Both the position numbers and the translations under genes were made by a program. Of a stretch of 39,488 nt of DNA, positions 25,218 to 34,424 are shown piece by piece. The stretch comes from an uncultured Eubacteriales bacterium (GTDB lineage Bacteria > Bacillota > Clostridia > Christensenellales > Borkfalkiaceae): contig UQPN01000020.1 in the NCBI GenBank assembly GCA_900542935.1, positions 1-39,488 of the forward strand, in the 5' to 3' direction. The first letter of the stretch is position 1, and each line of letters begins with the position of its first letter. The notes beneath the pieces were generated by a model. That model was not told where the DNA came from, did no database searches, and saw nothing but the letters and a program-made list of their open reading frames with translations.

Positions 25218-26144
25218 ATGACGAAAAACCGTAGACATAAAATCAACAGCAATATGACGTTATCCAAATGGATGTTTTTTGCGGCAACGTGCGGCGTGGT
25301 GTTCGCGCTGTATTTCATGTTTTGCGTTGTTCCCATTTTGCAATCGGTGAAAATGAGTTTTTACAAATGGGGCGGCTATAAAACAAAGACGTATATACAG
25401 TGGAAAAACTATGCCGACGTATTGAAAGATCGCGTTTTCTGGAAAGCGTTGAAAAACGATCTGATTATCACGTTGATCAAAGAAATTCTGATCTGTTCTT
25501 TAACGGTCCTTTTCGCCGTTACGCTCACGAGATTCCGCATGAAAACGCCCGAAGTGGTGCTTTATAAGTTCGTTTTCTATATCCCGAACGTGATTTCCAC
25601 GATTATCATCGGTTCGCTCTGGGGCTTTGTGTTTATGCCCTCCGGAATGGGGCTTATGAATTCCATCTGCTCGATTTTCAAAAGCGGCGTCGACGTCGAT
25701 TGGGTGACGAAATATCCGCTCGGCGTGATCGGTTTCGTGGCGAGTTGGTGCGGCGTGGGGCTCTTTATGCTTACGATGATCGCCTCCATTCATCAGATTC
25801 CCGGCGAACTGTACGAGGCGGCGAAAATCGACGGCGCGGGAGAAATGACGCAACTCAAATACATAACGATGCCCGCCGTATGGCTTCAGGTGACGTTTAT
25901 GGTCGTTTCCATTCTGTATCAGTCGCTCGGCGGAAATTTCGGGCTCGTAAACGTTTTTGCGCCCAACGGCGGACTGGATAACAACGCCATGGTAATGGGT
26001 CTGTACGTTTATCGCTACGGCTATTCGGGCAAACCGATCGCGATCGGCTATTCTTATGCCGCCGCGCTGGTGATGCTGGTGATCACCTGCGTTATCTCGC
26101 TCTCGGTGAAATACGCGATGAATAAAGTGGGGGAATCGTTATGA
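25218..26144 (+). CDS. Carbohydrate ABC transporter permease 1 (MalF/UgpA type)
   Basis: This 308-aa membrane protein has six hydrophobic segments. The ATPase-docking loop EAAKIDGAGEMTQLKYITMP is the EAA motif of binding-protein-dependent permeases. With the next permease it forms the channel for the sugar caught by the lipoprotein upstream. The ATG at 25218 follows AAGGAG at a good distance; an upstream in-frame start at 25170 lies in the intercistronic hairpin and is unlikely. It overlaps the next gene by 4 bases (ATGA). Confidence 0.93.
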   Translation: MTKNRRHKINSNMTLSKWMFFAATCGVVFALYFMFCVVPILQSVKMSFYKWGGYKTKTYIQWKNYADVLKDRVFWKALKNDLIITLIKEILICSLTVLFAVTLTRFRMKTPEVVLYKFVFYIPNVISTIIIGSLWGFVFMPSGMGLMNSICSIFKSGVDVDWVTKYPLGVIGFVASWCGVGLFMLTMIASIHQIPGELYEAAKIDGAGEMTQLKYITMPAVWLQVTFMVVSILYQSLGGNFGLVNVFAPNGGLDNNAMVMGLYVYRYGYSGKPIAIGYSYAAALVMLVITCVISLSVKYAMNKVGESL

Positions 26145-27016
26145 CGAAAGAAGAAAAAGTGAAAAATCGCGTGGGGGATAAATCCCTTACGATCACGAGA
26201 AATATAGTCAGAATTTTTCTCGTCATCTGGACGATCCTCATTCTTTTCCCGCTCTTCTGGGCGATTTTAAGTTCGCTGAAAACGAATAAAGAATTCGGCA
26301 TCAACGCCTGGACGTTGCCCGCCGAATTGCAATGGGTAAACTATAAAAACGCATGGCTCGGCGCGAACTTTTCCAAATATTTCGCAAACAGCCTGATGCT
26401 GAGCGTGGGTACGGTGATCCTTTCGATTATCATGACCACTTCCACGGCTTACGTCGTGGGAAAATTCGTGCATCCCGTGGTGAAGGGCGTGGAAGTATTT
26501 TATTCCGTCTTTATGATGGTGCCGCAGGTGCTTCTTCTGATTCCGCTTTTGCAGATGTGCAAAAAACTGAATATGACGAAAGACGACGCGGTGCTTTTCA
26601 CGCTGATGCTTACGAACGCGTTGCAGGGCGTTCCGTTCTACGTGTTTTTGCTTACGCCGTTTGTGCGCAGCATCAATAATTCCATACTTGAAGCGGCGGA
26701 AATCGACGGCGCGAATCAGTTTCAGGCGTTTTCGATGCTGATTCTTCCCCTGATCGTTCCCGCGATCTTCATGGTGGGGCTTTTAAGTTTCGTGGGGATC
26801 TGGAACGAATACATCATGAGCATTACGTTTATAAAGGATCAGGCGAAATATACGCTTTCCGTGGGGATCAACGAATTGATGAATGACGCTACGGCAGGCG
26901 AAACGCTGAAATTCGCCGCGCTGATTATCGCGATGCTGCCTATCCTGATTGTTTACGCGATTTTCCAGAAACCGTTGCAGGACGGACTCTCTTCTTCCGA
27001 CGGCGTGAAAGGTTAA
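26141..27016 (+). CDS. Carbohydrate ABC transporter permease 2 (MalG/AraQ type)
   Basis: This 291-aa membrane protein has six hydrophobic segments and the EAA docking motif EAAEIDGANQFQAFSMLILP. It starts with the FPLFWAILSSLK pattern typical of MalG-like permeases. It is translationally coupled to permease 1. No ATPase gene follows in this window, so the pair probably relies on a shared MsmX-type ATPase encoded elsewhere, as is common for CUT1 importers of Firmicutes. Confidence 0.93.
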   Translation: MTKEEKVKNRVGDKSLTITRNIVRIFLVIWTILILFPLFWAILSSLKTNKEFGINAWTLPAELQWVNYKNAWLGANFSKYFANSLMLSVGTVILSIIMTTSTAYVVGKFVHPVVKGVEVFYSVFMMVPQVLLLIPLLQMCKKLNMTKDDAVLFTLMLTNALQGVPFYVFLLTPFVRSINNSILEAAEIDGANQFQAFSMLILPLIVPAIFMVGLLSFVGIWNEYIMSITFIKDQAKYTLSVGINELMNDATAGETLKFAALIIAMLPILIVYAIFQKPLQDGLSSSDGVKG

Positions 27017-27018
27017 AT

Positions 27019-29511
27019 ATGAGAAATTACGACAGAGAACAATTTAAAAATCCGTCGGAAGAATATTCGATCGCTCCGTTCTGGTTTCTGAACGGCGATC
27101 TGAATGACGACGAACTTGTGCGCCAACTTACCGAAATGAAAGAAAAAGGCGTCGATCGGGTGATTCTTCATTCGAGAAAAGGCGTCGAAGTGGGGTATCT
27201 TTCGGAGGAATGGTTCAAAAAGATCGGCGTTATTTTAGACGCGTGCGAAAAACTCGGCATGACGGCGCTGATCTACGACGAGGATAATTGGCCCAGCGGC
27301 TATGCGGGCGGCAGGATCACGGAAGAAAATCCCGATTTTGCGGCGATTTGCCTTTCCGTGGATAAAATTTATCCCGTGCTCGGGGAATATATCACGGTGG
27401 AAAATAAGCCGGATTCCGAAATCGAGTGCGTGATCGCCGTGCATGACGACGATTATTTCCTCGATATCACCGATTACGAGCATAAGACGAATAAACCGTG
27501 GCGTTCGGAAACATTGCAATGGGAAGTGTTCGTTTTCCGCAAGGAAAAATGCGGACATCGCCCCGCCTATTCGCCCTATCCGTACGTGGATCTGCTCAAT
27601 CCGGAGGTTGCGCGTTCTTTCGTGCGGCATACGCACGAAAAATATAAAAAACACTTTCCCGATCAATGGGGAAAAGTGATTAAAGGATTCTTCACCGACG
27701 AGCCCGGATTCTATCAGAACTATCTCGAGCAATGTAAAAATCTGAATACCGTCATCTGGACGAACGATTTCGCAGAGCGGTTTATCAAAAAATACGGATA
27801 CGATATCCGCCCGCACCTTTGCTGTTTGTGGCAGAACATGGGGGCGATCTCGGTGAAAACCAGATGCGATTATTATAATGCCGTCGCGGAATTTTATCAA
27901 GAGGGCTATTTCAACGTTATTTCCGATTTTCTGCATAAAGACGGGCTGATTCATATCGGGCATCTCCACAGAGAAGATTTTATCGAATCGCTCGTGCAGA
28001 CGGAAAGCGATTTCTTTTCCGCGATAAGCGCGCTGGACGCTTCCGGCATAGATTGTATCGACAGAAATCCCGTGCGTATCACGGAAAGGCTCGGCTCTTC
28101 CGCCGCACATATTTACGGCAAAGAAATCTGTTTCAGCGAAACGTTCGGCGGCTTCGGCTGGAATCTCACTACGGAGGAAATGAAACGGCGCGTCGATCTG
28201 CAATACGTGCAGGGCGTGAACATGCTTGTTCCGCATGCGTTTTTCTATTCCACCGACGGAATCCGCAAAACGGAAAGCCCGCCGTCCTTATTCCTGCAAA
28301 ACGGCTACTGGAAGTATTTCGGGCAATTTTCCGATTATGCGAAACGTCTGAGTTACATAGGCAGAAGCGGCAATTTCGTCGCCGACGCGGCGATTTATTT
28401 CCCCGTGAAAACGGCATGGGCGGAATTTCGCCCGCTGTACAGATTTTTCCTCCACGAACTGGACGAACAGATTCTTGCGCTTACCGAAGAACTGAACGGC
28501 GGCGGAATCGTTTTCGATTTCCTCGACGATACGGGAATCGGGCGTTGCGAAAGAAAAGGAAAAACGCTTACGGGGATAGAAAAATCCGCGTATAAGGCGA
28601 TTATTCTGCCGTCGGTGACGGTGATGCCCGAAAAAACGCTTGAAAAAATCGCCGATTTTGCGAAACACGGCGGATTCGTATTAAGCGTAGGCGATTTCGA
28701 TCCCGTCGACGAAACGGGAAACAGAAGCGAACGCTTTACCGCGGCGTTGAACGAATTGAAAAAGTCGGTCGGCTATAAGGCGCTGAAAAAGCACAGAGAA
28801 GACGAGGCGTTGTCAGCGCTGAAAGAGGCGCTTCCGCACGACGTCGTAAGCGGCGACGCAAGCGGAGTGTTCGTTCTGAAACGGACGGACGGCGTTACGG
28901 AAATACGTTTTCTCGCGAATACGGAAGATAAAGAAAAATCGTTCGCAATCCGGGGCGAAGGCTTTTCCTCCGCCGAAATATGGAACGCGGAAAACGGGGA
29001 AACGTACCCCGCCGATTTCGCCGTGATAAACGGCGGAGCGGAAGCGAATATCGTTTTGCCGCCTTTCGGTTCGGTAATCGCTGCTTTCACGCGCGAAAAT
29101 TTAACGCCCGCGGGGAAATCCGAAGAAAGACGGCTTGCCGATATAACGTGCGGCTGGAAGATCGCGGGGGAAGATAAAATCGCAAAACGGGCGGACTTTT
29201 TCTCCGCGGGCAAAGAAAACTTTTCGGGCGAAGTCACTTTCGTGAAAGAAACGGATATAGCCCCGCAGGAAACGCACGGAAGAACGATTCTGAAACTGGA
29301 AGCCGTCGCCGATTACGCAAGCGTTTCCGTAAACGGCGAATTTGCGGGCGCAAGGCTTTGGGCGCCGTATACATTCGATCTTACGGGAAAACTGCACGCG
29401 GGCAAAAACGAAATCGCCGTCACGATCGGTTCTACGGAAGAAAACGCGATGACGGGAAGCAATAAAAATGCGGGAGTTTTCGGAAGTATCGGAATTTTCG
29501 AGGTGAAATAA
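27019..29511 (+). CDS. Glycoside hydrolase, GH106-like (possible alpha-L-rhamnosidase)
   Basis: This 830-aa protein has no signal peptide, so it acts on imported sugars in the cytoplasm. The N-terminal segment APFWFLNGDLNDDELVRQL, followed by a KGVDRVILHSRKG stretch and YDEDNWPSGYAGG, is characteristic of GH106 and related TIM-barrel glycosidases. FTDEPGFYQNY contains a likely catalytic acid, E228. The last 150 residues form a beta-sandwich sugar-binding-like domain with the pattern SVNGEFAGARLWAPYTFDLT. It starts 2 bases after the permease stop and touches the next gene, so all belong to one operon. The alpha-L-rhamnosidase role is inferred from the family; the true sugar could differ. Confidence 0.82.
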   Translation: MRNYDREQFKNPSEEYSIAPFWFLNGDLNDDELVRQLTEMKEKGVDRVILHSRKGVEVGYLSEEWFKKIGVILDACEKLGMTALIYDEDNWPSGYAGGRITEENPDFAAICLSVDKIYPVLGEYITVENKPDSEIECVIAVHDDDYFLDITDYEHKTNKPWRSETLQWEVFVFRKEKCGHRPAYSPYPYVDLLNPEVARSFVRHTHEKYKKHFPDQWGKVIKGFFTDEPGFYQNYLEQCKNLNTVIWTNDFAERFIKKYGYDIRPHLCCLWQNMGAISVKTRCDYYNAVAEFYQEGYFNVISDFLHKDGLIHIGHLHREDFIESLVQTESDFFSAISALDASGIDCIDRNPVRITERLGSSAAHIYGKEICFSETFGGFGWNLTTEEMKRRVDLQYVQGVNMLVPHAFFYSTDGIRKTESPPSLFLQNGYWKYFGQFSDYAKRLSYIGRSGNFVADAAIYFPVKTAWAEFRPLYRFFLHELDEQILALTEELNGGGIVFDFLDDTGIGRCERKGKTLTGIEKSAYKAIILPSVTVMPEKTLEKIADFAKHGGFVLSVGDFDPVDETGNRSERFTAALNELKKSVGYKALKKHREDEALSALKEALPHDVVSGDASGVFVLKRTDGVTEIRFLANTEDKEKSFAIRGEGFSSAEIWNAENGETYPADFAVINGGAEANIVLPPFGSVIAAFTRENLTPAGKSEERRLADITCGWKIAGEDKIAKRADFFSAGKENFSGEVTFVKETDIAPQETHGRTILKLEAVADYASVSVNGEFAGARLWAPYTFDLTGKLHAGKNEIAVTIGSTEENAMTGSNKNAGVFGSIGIFEVK

Positions 29512-30770
29512 TGAAAAAAGCGAAATTGATTATCGTCGGCTTCGGCAGCCGCGGTCAACTTTTCGGCGACTACGCTCTGGATCACGAAAACACGGAACTC
29601 GTCGCCATAGCCGACGTGAATCCCGAAGCGAGAGCAAAAGCGATCAAAGAATTCGGAATCAAGCCCGAAAATTGCTTCAAAAGCGCGGACGAAATTTTTT
29701 CGCACGGGAAAATCGCCGACGCGGCGTTTATCTGCACGCAGGATAAACAACATAAAGAGCACGCGATAACGGCAATGCGGCTCGGCTACGATATCTGCCT
29801 CGAAAAGCCCATCGCCGCAACGATGGAAGATTGCGAGGAAATTTTAAGAGTGCAGGAAGAAACGGGAAAAAAAGCGATGATCTGCCACGTTCTTCGTTAC
29901 AGCCCGTTTTATATGAAGATCCGCGAAGTGATAAAAAGCGGCGAAATCGGCGACGTGGTGACGATCAGCCAGACGGAAAACGTGGCGTACTGGCACGACG
30001 CTCATTCCTATGTGCGCGGGGCATGGAGGAACAAAGAGGAAAGTTCGCCGATGATTCTTGCCAAATGCTGCCACGATCTCGACATTATTTTCTGGCTGCT
30101 CGGGAAAAAGTGCAAAAAAGTTTCGTCGTTCGGCGATTTGTATTATTTCAAAAAAGAAAACGCGCCGGAAGGCGCGGCGGACAGATGTTTCCGTTGCCCC
30201 GAAAGCGTGAAAAAGGATTGCCCCTACGACGCGTTTAAAATTTACAACGATATTTATAAGGCGTATAACCCTATTCTCGGCAACGCCATGGCGTTCCGCG
30301 GAACGAGAAAAGAATACATAAACGAACTGTTGTCCGATGAAAAATACCCTTACGGCAGGTGTGTTTTCGCCTGCGACAACGACGTGGTGGATCATCAGGT
30401 GGTGAATATGCTTTTCGAGGAGAACGTTACGGCGCAACTCACCATGACGGCGTTTTCCAAAGAGTGCCACAGATGTATCAAAGTGCACGGAACGCTCGGC
30501 GAAATGGTGGCGGATATGGAAGAAAATTCCGTGCTGGTGAAGCCGTTCCGTTCGGAGGACTACGTAATCGACATCACGAAATACGCCACCGATGTTTCCG
30601 TACACGGCGGCGGCGATAAGTTGCTGTTTGAAGATTTCGTTTCGTATATAACGGGCGGCGCGCCCACCGAAACGAGGACGACGCTGGCGGACAGCCTTAT
30701 TTCGCACAGAATGAGTTTCGCGGCGGAAGAATCGCGCCTTGCGGGCGGCGAGCCGATCGATATCAGATGA
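29511..30770 (+). CDS. Gfo/Idh/MocA-family NAD(P)-dependent oxidoreductase
   Basis: This 419-aa enzyme has an N-terminal Rossmann domain (IIVGFGSRGQLFGDYA), then EKPIAATMEDC carrying the family's conserved EKP. A C-terminal alpha/beta domain contains the substrate site. Three cysteines (C226, C229, C237) cluster in DRCFRCPESVKKDCPY, a feature of one branch of the family that could bind a metal. The start codon shares one base with the preceding stop, and the end overlaps the next gene by 4 bases (ATGA). Such enzymes oxidise or epimerise sugars and can also cleave glycosides by a redox mechanism, so it probably modifies a released sugar. Confidence 0.9.
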   Translation: MKKAKLIIVGFGSRGQLFGDYALDHENTELVAIADVNPEARAKAIKEFGIKPENCFKSADEIFSHGKIADAAFICTQDKQHKEHAITAMRLGYDICLEKPIAATMEDCEEILRVQEETGKKAMICHVLRYSPFYMKIREVIKSGEIGDVVTISQTENVAYWHDAHSYVRGAWRNKEESSPMILAKCCHDLDIIFWLLGKKCKKVSSFGDLYYFKKENAPEGAADRCFRCPESVKKDCPYDAFKIYNDIYKAYNPILGNAMAFRGTRKEYINELLSDEKYPYGRCVFACDNDVVDHQVVNMLFEENVTAQLTMTAFSKECHRCIKVHGTLGEMVADMEENSVLVKPFRSEDYVIDITKYATDVSVHGGGDKLLFEDFVSYITGGAPTETRTTLADSLISHRMSFAAEESRLAGGEPIDIR

Positions 30771-32743
30771 ATCGATATGATATGAAAGAAGCGTATTACA
30801 GGCTGAAAAACGAATATTTCGTCGACGATTTATCCGTATCGTACACGTTAAAAACGGACGATATAACGAAAGGGGCAAAGCCGCAGGGCACGCCCTATCT
30901 TTCCCGTAAAGGCGGCTTCGACGAAAACGGGGCGAACGCCGAAACGGAAAGCCGTCTTTCCGTCTGCGAAAAATACGGCGGTTATCTTGTAGAATTGAAA
31001 ACGACGAGCGACAAGTTATCTGAATTCGGGCTGAATCTGCCGTTGAAATTCATGGGCAAGAAGAATTGCGGCGGCTGGAAGAAGCAATATCTTTTCAATT
31101 CGCCGTATAATTCGGGGGATAACAAACATATTTTCTGCTATCTTACGAATCCCGAAGGGAAAAATCTGCTTATTCTGTCGCTGAAAGAGTGCGACGGCTG
31201 GAAAATGGATTATTCGCTTTTTTCGGGCGGACAGTATTTCGATAATCTGAAATTTCTCGCTTCGTTCGATAAGGCGTATCGCGGTAGCGGCAATAAGCGG
31301 CTTCGGCTTCTTATTCTGCCCGTGGCTTCGTATACCGAGGCCTTAGAAAAGACGGCGGAAATGAAACGCCTTCCCGTGGCGTGCTACGAACGAAGTTACG
31401 TCAGGCTCGGCGACAAACTGAAAATCGACGTGATCGGCGATTTCGATTTCGTGAGGATCGGAAGAAAAAAATTTTATAACGAAGGCGGCTTTGTTTACGT
31501 AATGCCCGATAAAGAAGGATTGCTTACGGCGGTTCCTTATAAAGGGCGGAGAAAGGGGCTCGATTGCGTGATTTTTGCCTATAAATCGATCGGCGGATTG
31601 TTTGAAAAATCGATGTATGCCGTTTCGGAAAAAGATCTTGCCGCGGGCGACGGAAACTTGTGCGAATGGCAGTGCCATATTTCCGCTGTTTTAAGATATA
31701 TGCAGCGTTACGGAAGCAAGCCCGCGCTTGTTAAAAAAGTGAAAAAAGAACTTGCCGTCATCACCGAGCGCGACGAAAATAAGGCGAAGGACAGGCAGAC
31801 GATTTTTTATAAAGCGCGCGAGGGCTATCCCGCATACAACGTATTCAATTCAAATCGCGTGCAGGAGCAGTTTTTCGGCATAGGGATTCTGCTCGACGCT
31901 TTCAAAGCGTTTAAAACGCGGAAATATCTCGATTATGCGATTCGGGCGACGGATTCCGTTTTAAAAAATCATCAGGCAAAAAACGGCGCGATAGAAACGT
32001 TCATGGAATGGTCGGAAACCACCGAAGATTACACTACGGTGTGTAGCCTGATCATCCCCGTGACAGAACTCGCCGCGTTTTTAAAAGATAAGATGCCCGA
32101 AAAATCGGAACGGTATTACAAGGCGGCGGAAAAAATGGCGCGGCACGTTTACGATCGCGGCATTTCCTTCCCCACGGAAACGCTTGTTCAAAGCGAGGCG
32201 GAGCCGTTTATAGAAGAGGGCAGTATGTCCTGTTCCGCGCTTACGCTCTTATATTATTGCGCCAACGTCGAAAGGAAAGAAGAGTATGTCGCCCGAGCCA
32301 AAGAGATTCTGGATATTCACGATTCCTGGGTGGTGAAAACGCATAAAGCCCCGATGTTTTTCAGTTCGCTTCGCTGGTGGGAAACGAAATGGGAGGGCGA
32401 TAAAGACGGAAACGCTTTATGTATGGGGCACGCCTGGACGATCTGGCGAGCCGAAGCGGATTACTGGTATTACGTTCTCACGGGGGATAAAGTCTATCTG
32501 GAAAAATCGAAAAACGGCTTTATGAGCAACTTTTCAAAGATCGATCGGCGCGGAAGAAGTTACGCCTGTTATCAGCCCGATTATATAACGGGCGGCGGCT
32601 TTACGAATCGCTGCGAAGACGTGGGTTTCCGTATCGTAAACGGTTTTCCGCGGCATACGGACAGCGCTCTTTCGCGCTACGTGTGGTCGAGGGCATGCGG
32701 CAGTCTGTTCGGGAACGAAGAACCCGACGAAATATTCGATTGA
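30767..32743 (+). CDS. Unrecognised 658-aa protein, possibly an (alpha/alpha) barrel glycosidase
   Basis: I do not recognise the family. The 658-aa protein has no signal peptide. The first 330 residues look beta-rich with many aromatic positions. The second half is a series of helices with Trp/Tyr-rich loops such as AIETFMEWSETTEDYTTV, FFSSLRWWETKWEGD and GHAWTIWRAEADYWYYV. That layout resembles six-hairpin glycosidases and lyases, where a beta-sandwich precedes a helical barrel. Acidic residues in those loops could be catalytic. It overlaps the oxidoreductase gene and precedes a GH37-like gene, so a role in intracellular glycan breakdown is likely. The assignment comes from context and fold pattern only. 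Confidence 0.7.
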   Translation: MNRYDMKEAYYRLKNEYFVDDLSVSYTLKTDDITKGAKPQGTPYLSRKGGFDENGANAETESRLSVCEKYGGYLVELKTTSDKLSEFGLNLPLKFMGKKNCGGWKKQYLFNSPYNSGDNKHIFCYLTNPEGKNLLILSLKECDGWKMDYSLFSGGQYFDNLKFLASFDKAYRGSGNKRLRLLILPVASYTEALEKTAEMKRLPVACYERSYVRLGDKLKIDVIGDFDFVRIGRKKFYNEGGFVYVMPDKEGLLTAVPYKGRRKGLDCVIFAYKSIGGLFEKSMYAVSEKDLAAGDGNLCEWQCHISAVLRYMQRYGSKPALVKKVKKELAVITERDENKAKDRQTIFYKAREGYPAYNVFNSNRVQEQFFGIGILLDAFKAFKTRKYLDYAIRATDSVLKNHQAKNGAIETFMEWSETTEDYTTVCSLIIPVTELAAFLKDKMPEKSERYYKAAEKMARHVYDRGISFPTETLVQSEAEPFIEEGSMSCSALTLLYYCANVERKEEYVARAKEILDIHDSWVVKTHKAPMFFSSLRWWETKWEGDKDGNALCMGHAWTIWRAEADYWYYVLTGDKVYLEKSKNGFMSNFSKIDRRGRSYACYQPDYITGGGFTNRCEDVGFRIVNGFPRHTDSALSRYVWSRACGSLFGNEEPDEIFD

Positions 32744-32792
32744 AGCGACGCGGGCGGCGACTTTTTTGAAAACAGGAAAATTTTTTAACAGT

Positions 32793-34019
32793 ATGGATAA
32801 CGTTCAGAAAACGCACGATTATATTCTTTCTCATTGGAAACAGGCGATCGTTCTTCCGAAAAACGCGGAATCGCCGCATATGTATGTAAAGCCCTTTCTT
32901 CCGCCGTGTATCGACGGACCGTTTAAAAATCTTTATTACTGGGATACTTTTTTTACGAATAAAGGGCTTCTTGCGGACGGGCTGATCGAAGAGGCGAAAA
33001 ATAATACGGAAAACCTGATTCACGCGGTGAATCTGAAAGGCTTCGTTCCGAACGCTCTGAGCGATCACATGTCGAAATTCTGCTCGCAGCCGCCGTATCT
33101 TCATTTTATGATAAGCGACGTGTATAACGCGGAATACGACGACGAATGGCTTGAAAAAGCGTATTCTGCGTTAAAGAAAGAGTATGCCTTCTGGCAGAGA
33201 GAAAGAATGACGGCTACGGGGCTGAACAGGCATTATCATCATCCGCTGCCGAAGAAAGAACTGATCGATTATTACGACGTAGTGGCGGGGGAAAGGCTGA
33301 AACTTTCCGATCGGAAAAGCGACGAGGAAAAATGTAAACTTGCGGAGGGATTTCTCGCCGTTGCGGAAAGCGGAATGGACTGGACGCCCCGCTTCGGATT
33401 TTGCGGAGACGCGATTCTCCCCGTGGATCTGAACGCAAACCTCTATGCGCTGGAAAAACATCTCGCCGAATGGGCGGAAAAATTCGAGCCGCACGAAAGT
33501 TCGCGGTTTGAAGAAGCGGCGGAAAAGAGAAAACGCCTGGCGGAAAAGTATTTTCTTGCCGCAGACGGATTGTATTACGATTATAATTACGTTACGGGCG
33601 AACGATCCTCGTTGCGGTGCAGCGCGCAGTTTTTTCCGTTTGTCGTCGGATTGTTGCGTGATAAAGCGGCGTTTCTGCGGCTTGCGGATACGCTTTCACG
33701 GCCTTTCGGTGTGCTCTGCGTGGAAAAGACGGAACAAAAAACGGTGTATCAGTGGGGGTATCCCAATAGTTGGGCGCCCGATAATTTTCTGGCGTATGCC
33801 GCGGCAAAAGCCGTGGGCGAGGAAGAAACGGCGGAACGAATCGCGCTTTGTTATCTTGAAACGGTGTCCGCCGAGTTTGAAAAAAGCGGCAGACTCTGGG
33901 AAAAATACGACGCCGTCTGCGGCGGCGCGGCTACCGTAAACGAATACGAAGTGCCCGAAATGCTCGGCTGGACGGCGGGCGTTTTCGAGTATTTTTTCAA
34001 AGAGTTGCGTTCGGCATAA
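32793..34019 (+). CDS. GH37-like glycosidase (trehalase fold)
   Basis: This is an about 408-aa cytoplasmic enzyme with the marks of GH37. They are PFKNLYYWDTFFTNKGL near the N-terminus, ESGMDWTPRFGF with the presumed general acid D196, QWGYPNSWAPDN, and EKYDA followed by a Gly-rich stretch, then NEYEVPEMLGWTAGVFEYF with the presumed base E384. It is shorter than true trehalases (about 500-560 aa), and the Trp of the family's ESGWD is replaced by Met. The substrate may be an alpha-glucoside other than trehalose. I prefer the ATG at 32793; an in-frame TTG at 32766 is possible but has no ribosome site. It ends the tight operon begun at 23.8 kb. Confidence 0.82.
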   Translation: MDNVQKTHDYILSHWKQAIVLPKNAESPHMYVKPFLPPCIDGPFKNLYYWDTFFTNKGLLADGLIEEAKNNTENLIHAVNLKGFVPNALSDHMSKFCSQPPYLHFMISDVYNAEYDDEWLEKAYSALKKEYAFWQRERMTATGLNRHYHHPLPKKELIDYYDVVAGERLKLSDRKSDEEKCKLAEGFLAVAESGMDWTPRFGFCGDAILPVDLNANLYALEKHLAEWAEKFEPHESSRFEEAAEKRKRLAEKYFLAADGLYYDYNYVTGERSSLRCSAQFFPFVVGLLRDKAAFLRLADTLSRPFGVLCVEKTEQKTVYQWGYPNSWAPDNFLAYAAAKAVGEEETAERIALCYLETVSAEFEKSGRLWEKYDAVCGGAATVNEYEVPEMLGWTAGVFEYFFKELRSA

Positions 34020-34037
34020 AACCTTCGGAGAACGTAT

Positions 34038-34379
34038 ATGCAGGGATTTTTCGACGATAAGAATAAAAAATACGTAATCAAGGACATGAAGCCGCGCCGC
34101 CCGTGGCTGAATTATCTGTGGAACGATCGTACGGTGCGTCAATGCGATCAGTTCGGCTGCAGTGCGGGATGTCATATTTATACGGATAGCGGCGACGTTT
34201 TGTATGAAGGTAAAAAATTTATTTGCATTCACGCATCGACTGACGGAGAAAAGAAAATTAAATTGCCAAAATCATGTTCGTTGTATGAATTATATGAAAA
34301 ACATTACTATTCTTACGATTTTTCCGATGCTGCATTTAATATGGAATGCGGAGAAACACTTACTTCCGAGATACGTTAA
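34038..34379 (+). CDS. Chimeric remnant: GH94-like N-terminus fused to another glycosidase tail
   Basis: The first 45 residues of this 113-aa frame (GFFDDKNKKYVIKD, then RPWLNYLWND) match the start of GH94 sugar phosphorylases, which normally exceed 750 aa. From about SGDVLYEGKKF onward the sequence looks like the end of a different glycosidase: GEKKIKLPKSCSLYELYEK, then MECGETL. Most of both enzymes is missing. The join near 34195 coincides with a visible change from GC-rich to AT-rich DNA. The frame has a ribosome site and could be translated, but it cannot be a working phosphorylase. It marks a deletion or recombination breakpoint. Confidence 0.65.
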   Translation: MQGFFDDKNKKYVIKDMKPRRPWLNYLWNDRTVRQCDQFGCSAGCHIYTDSGDVLYEGKKFICIHASTDGEKKIKLPKSCSLYELYEKHYYSYDFSDAAFNMECGETLTSEIR

Positions 34380-34424
34380 TAAAATCTGAAAAAAATTATC
34401 AAAATAAGTTGATTCACTAAGATT

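Noticed and set aside
34038..34379. A complete small GH94 phosphorylase
   Set aside because: Only about 45 residues match the family start and the catalytic barrel is absent.
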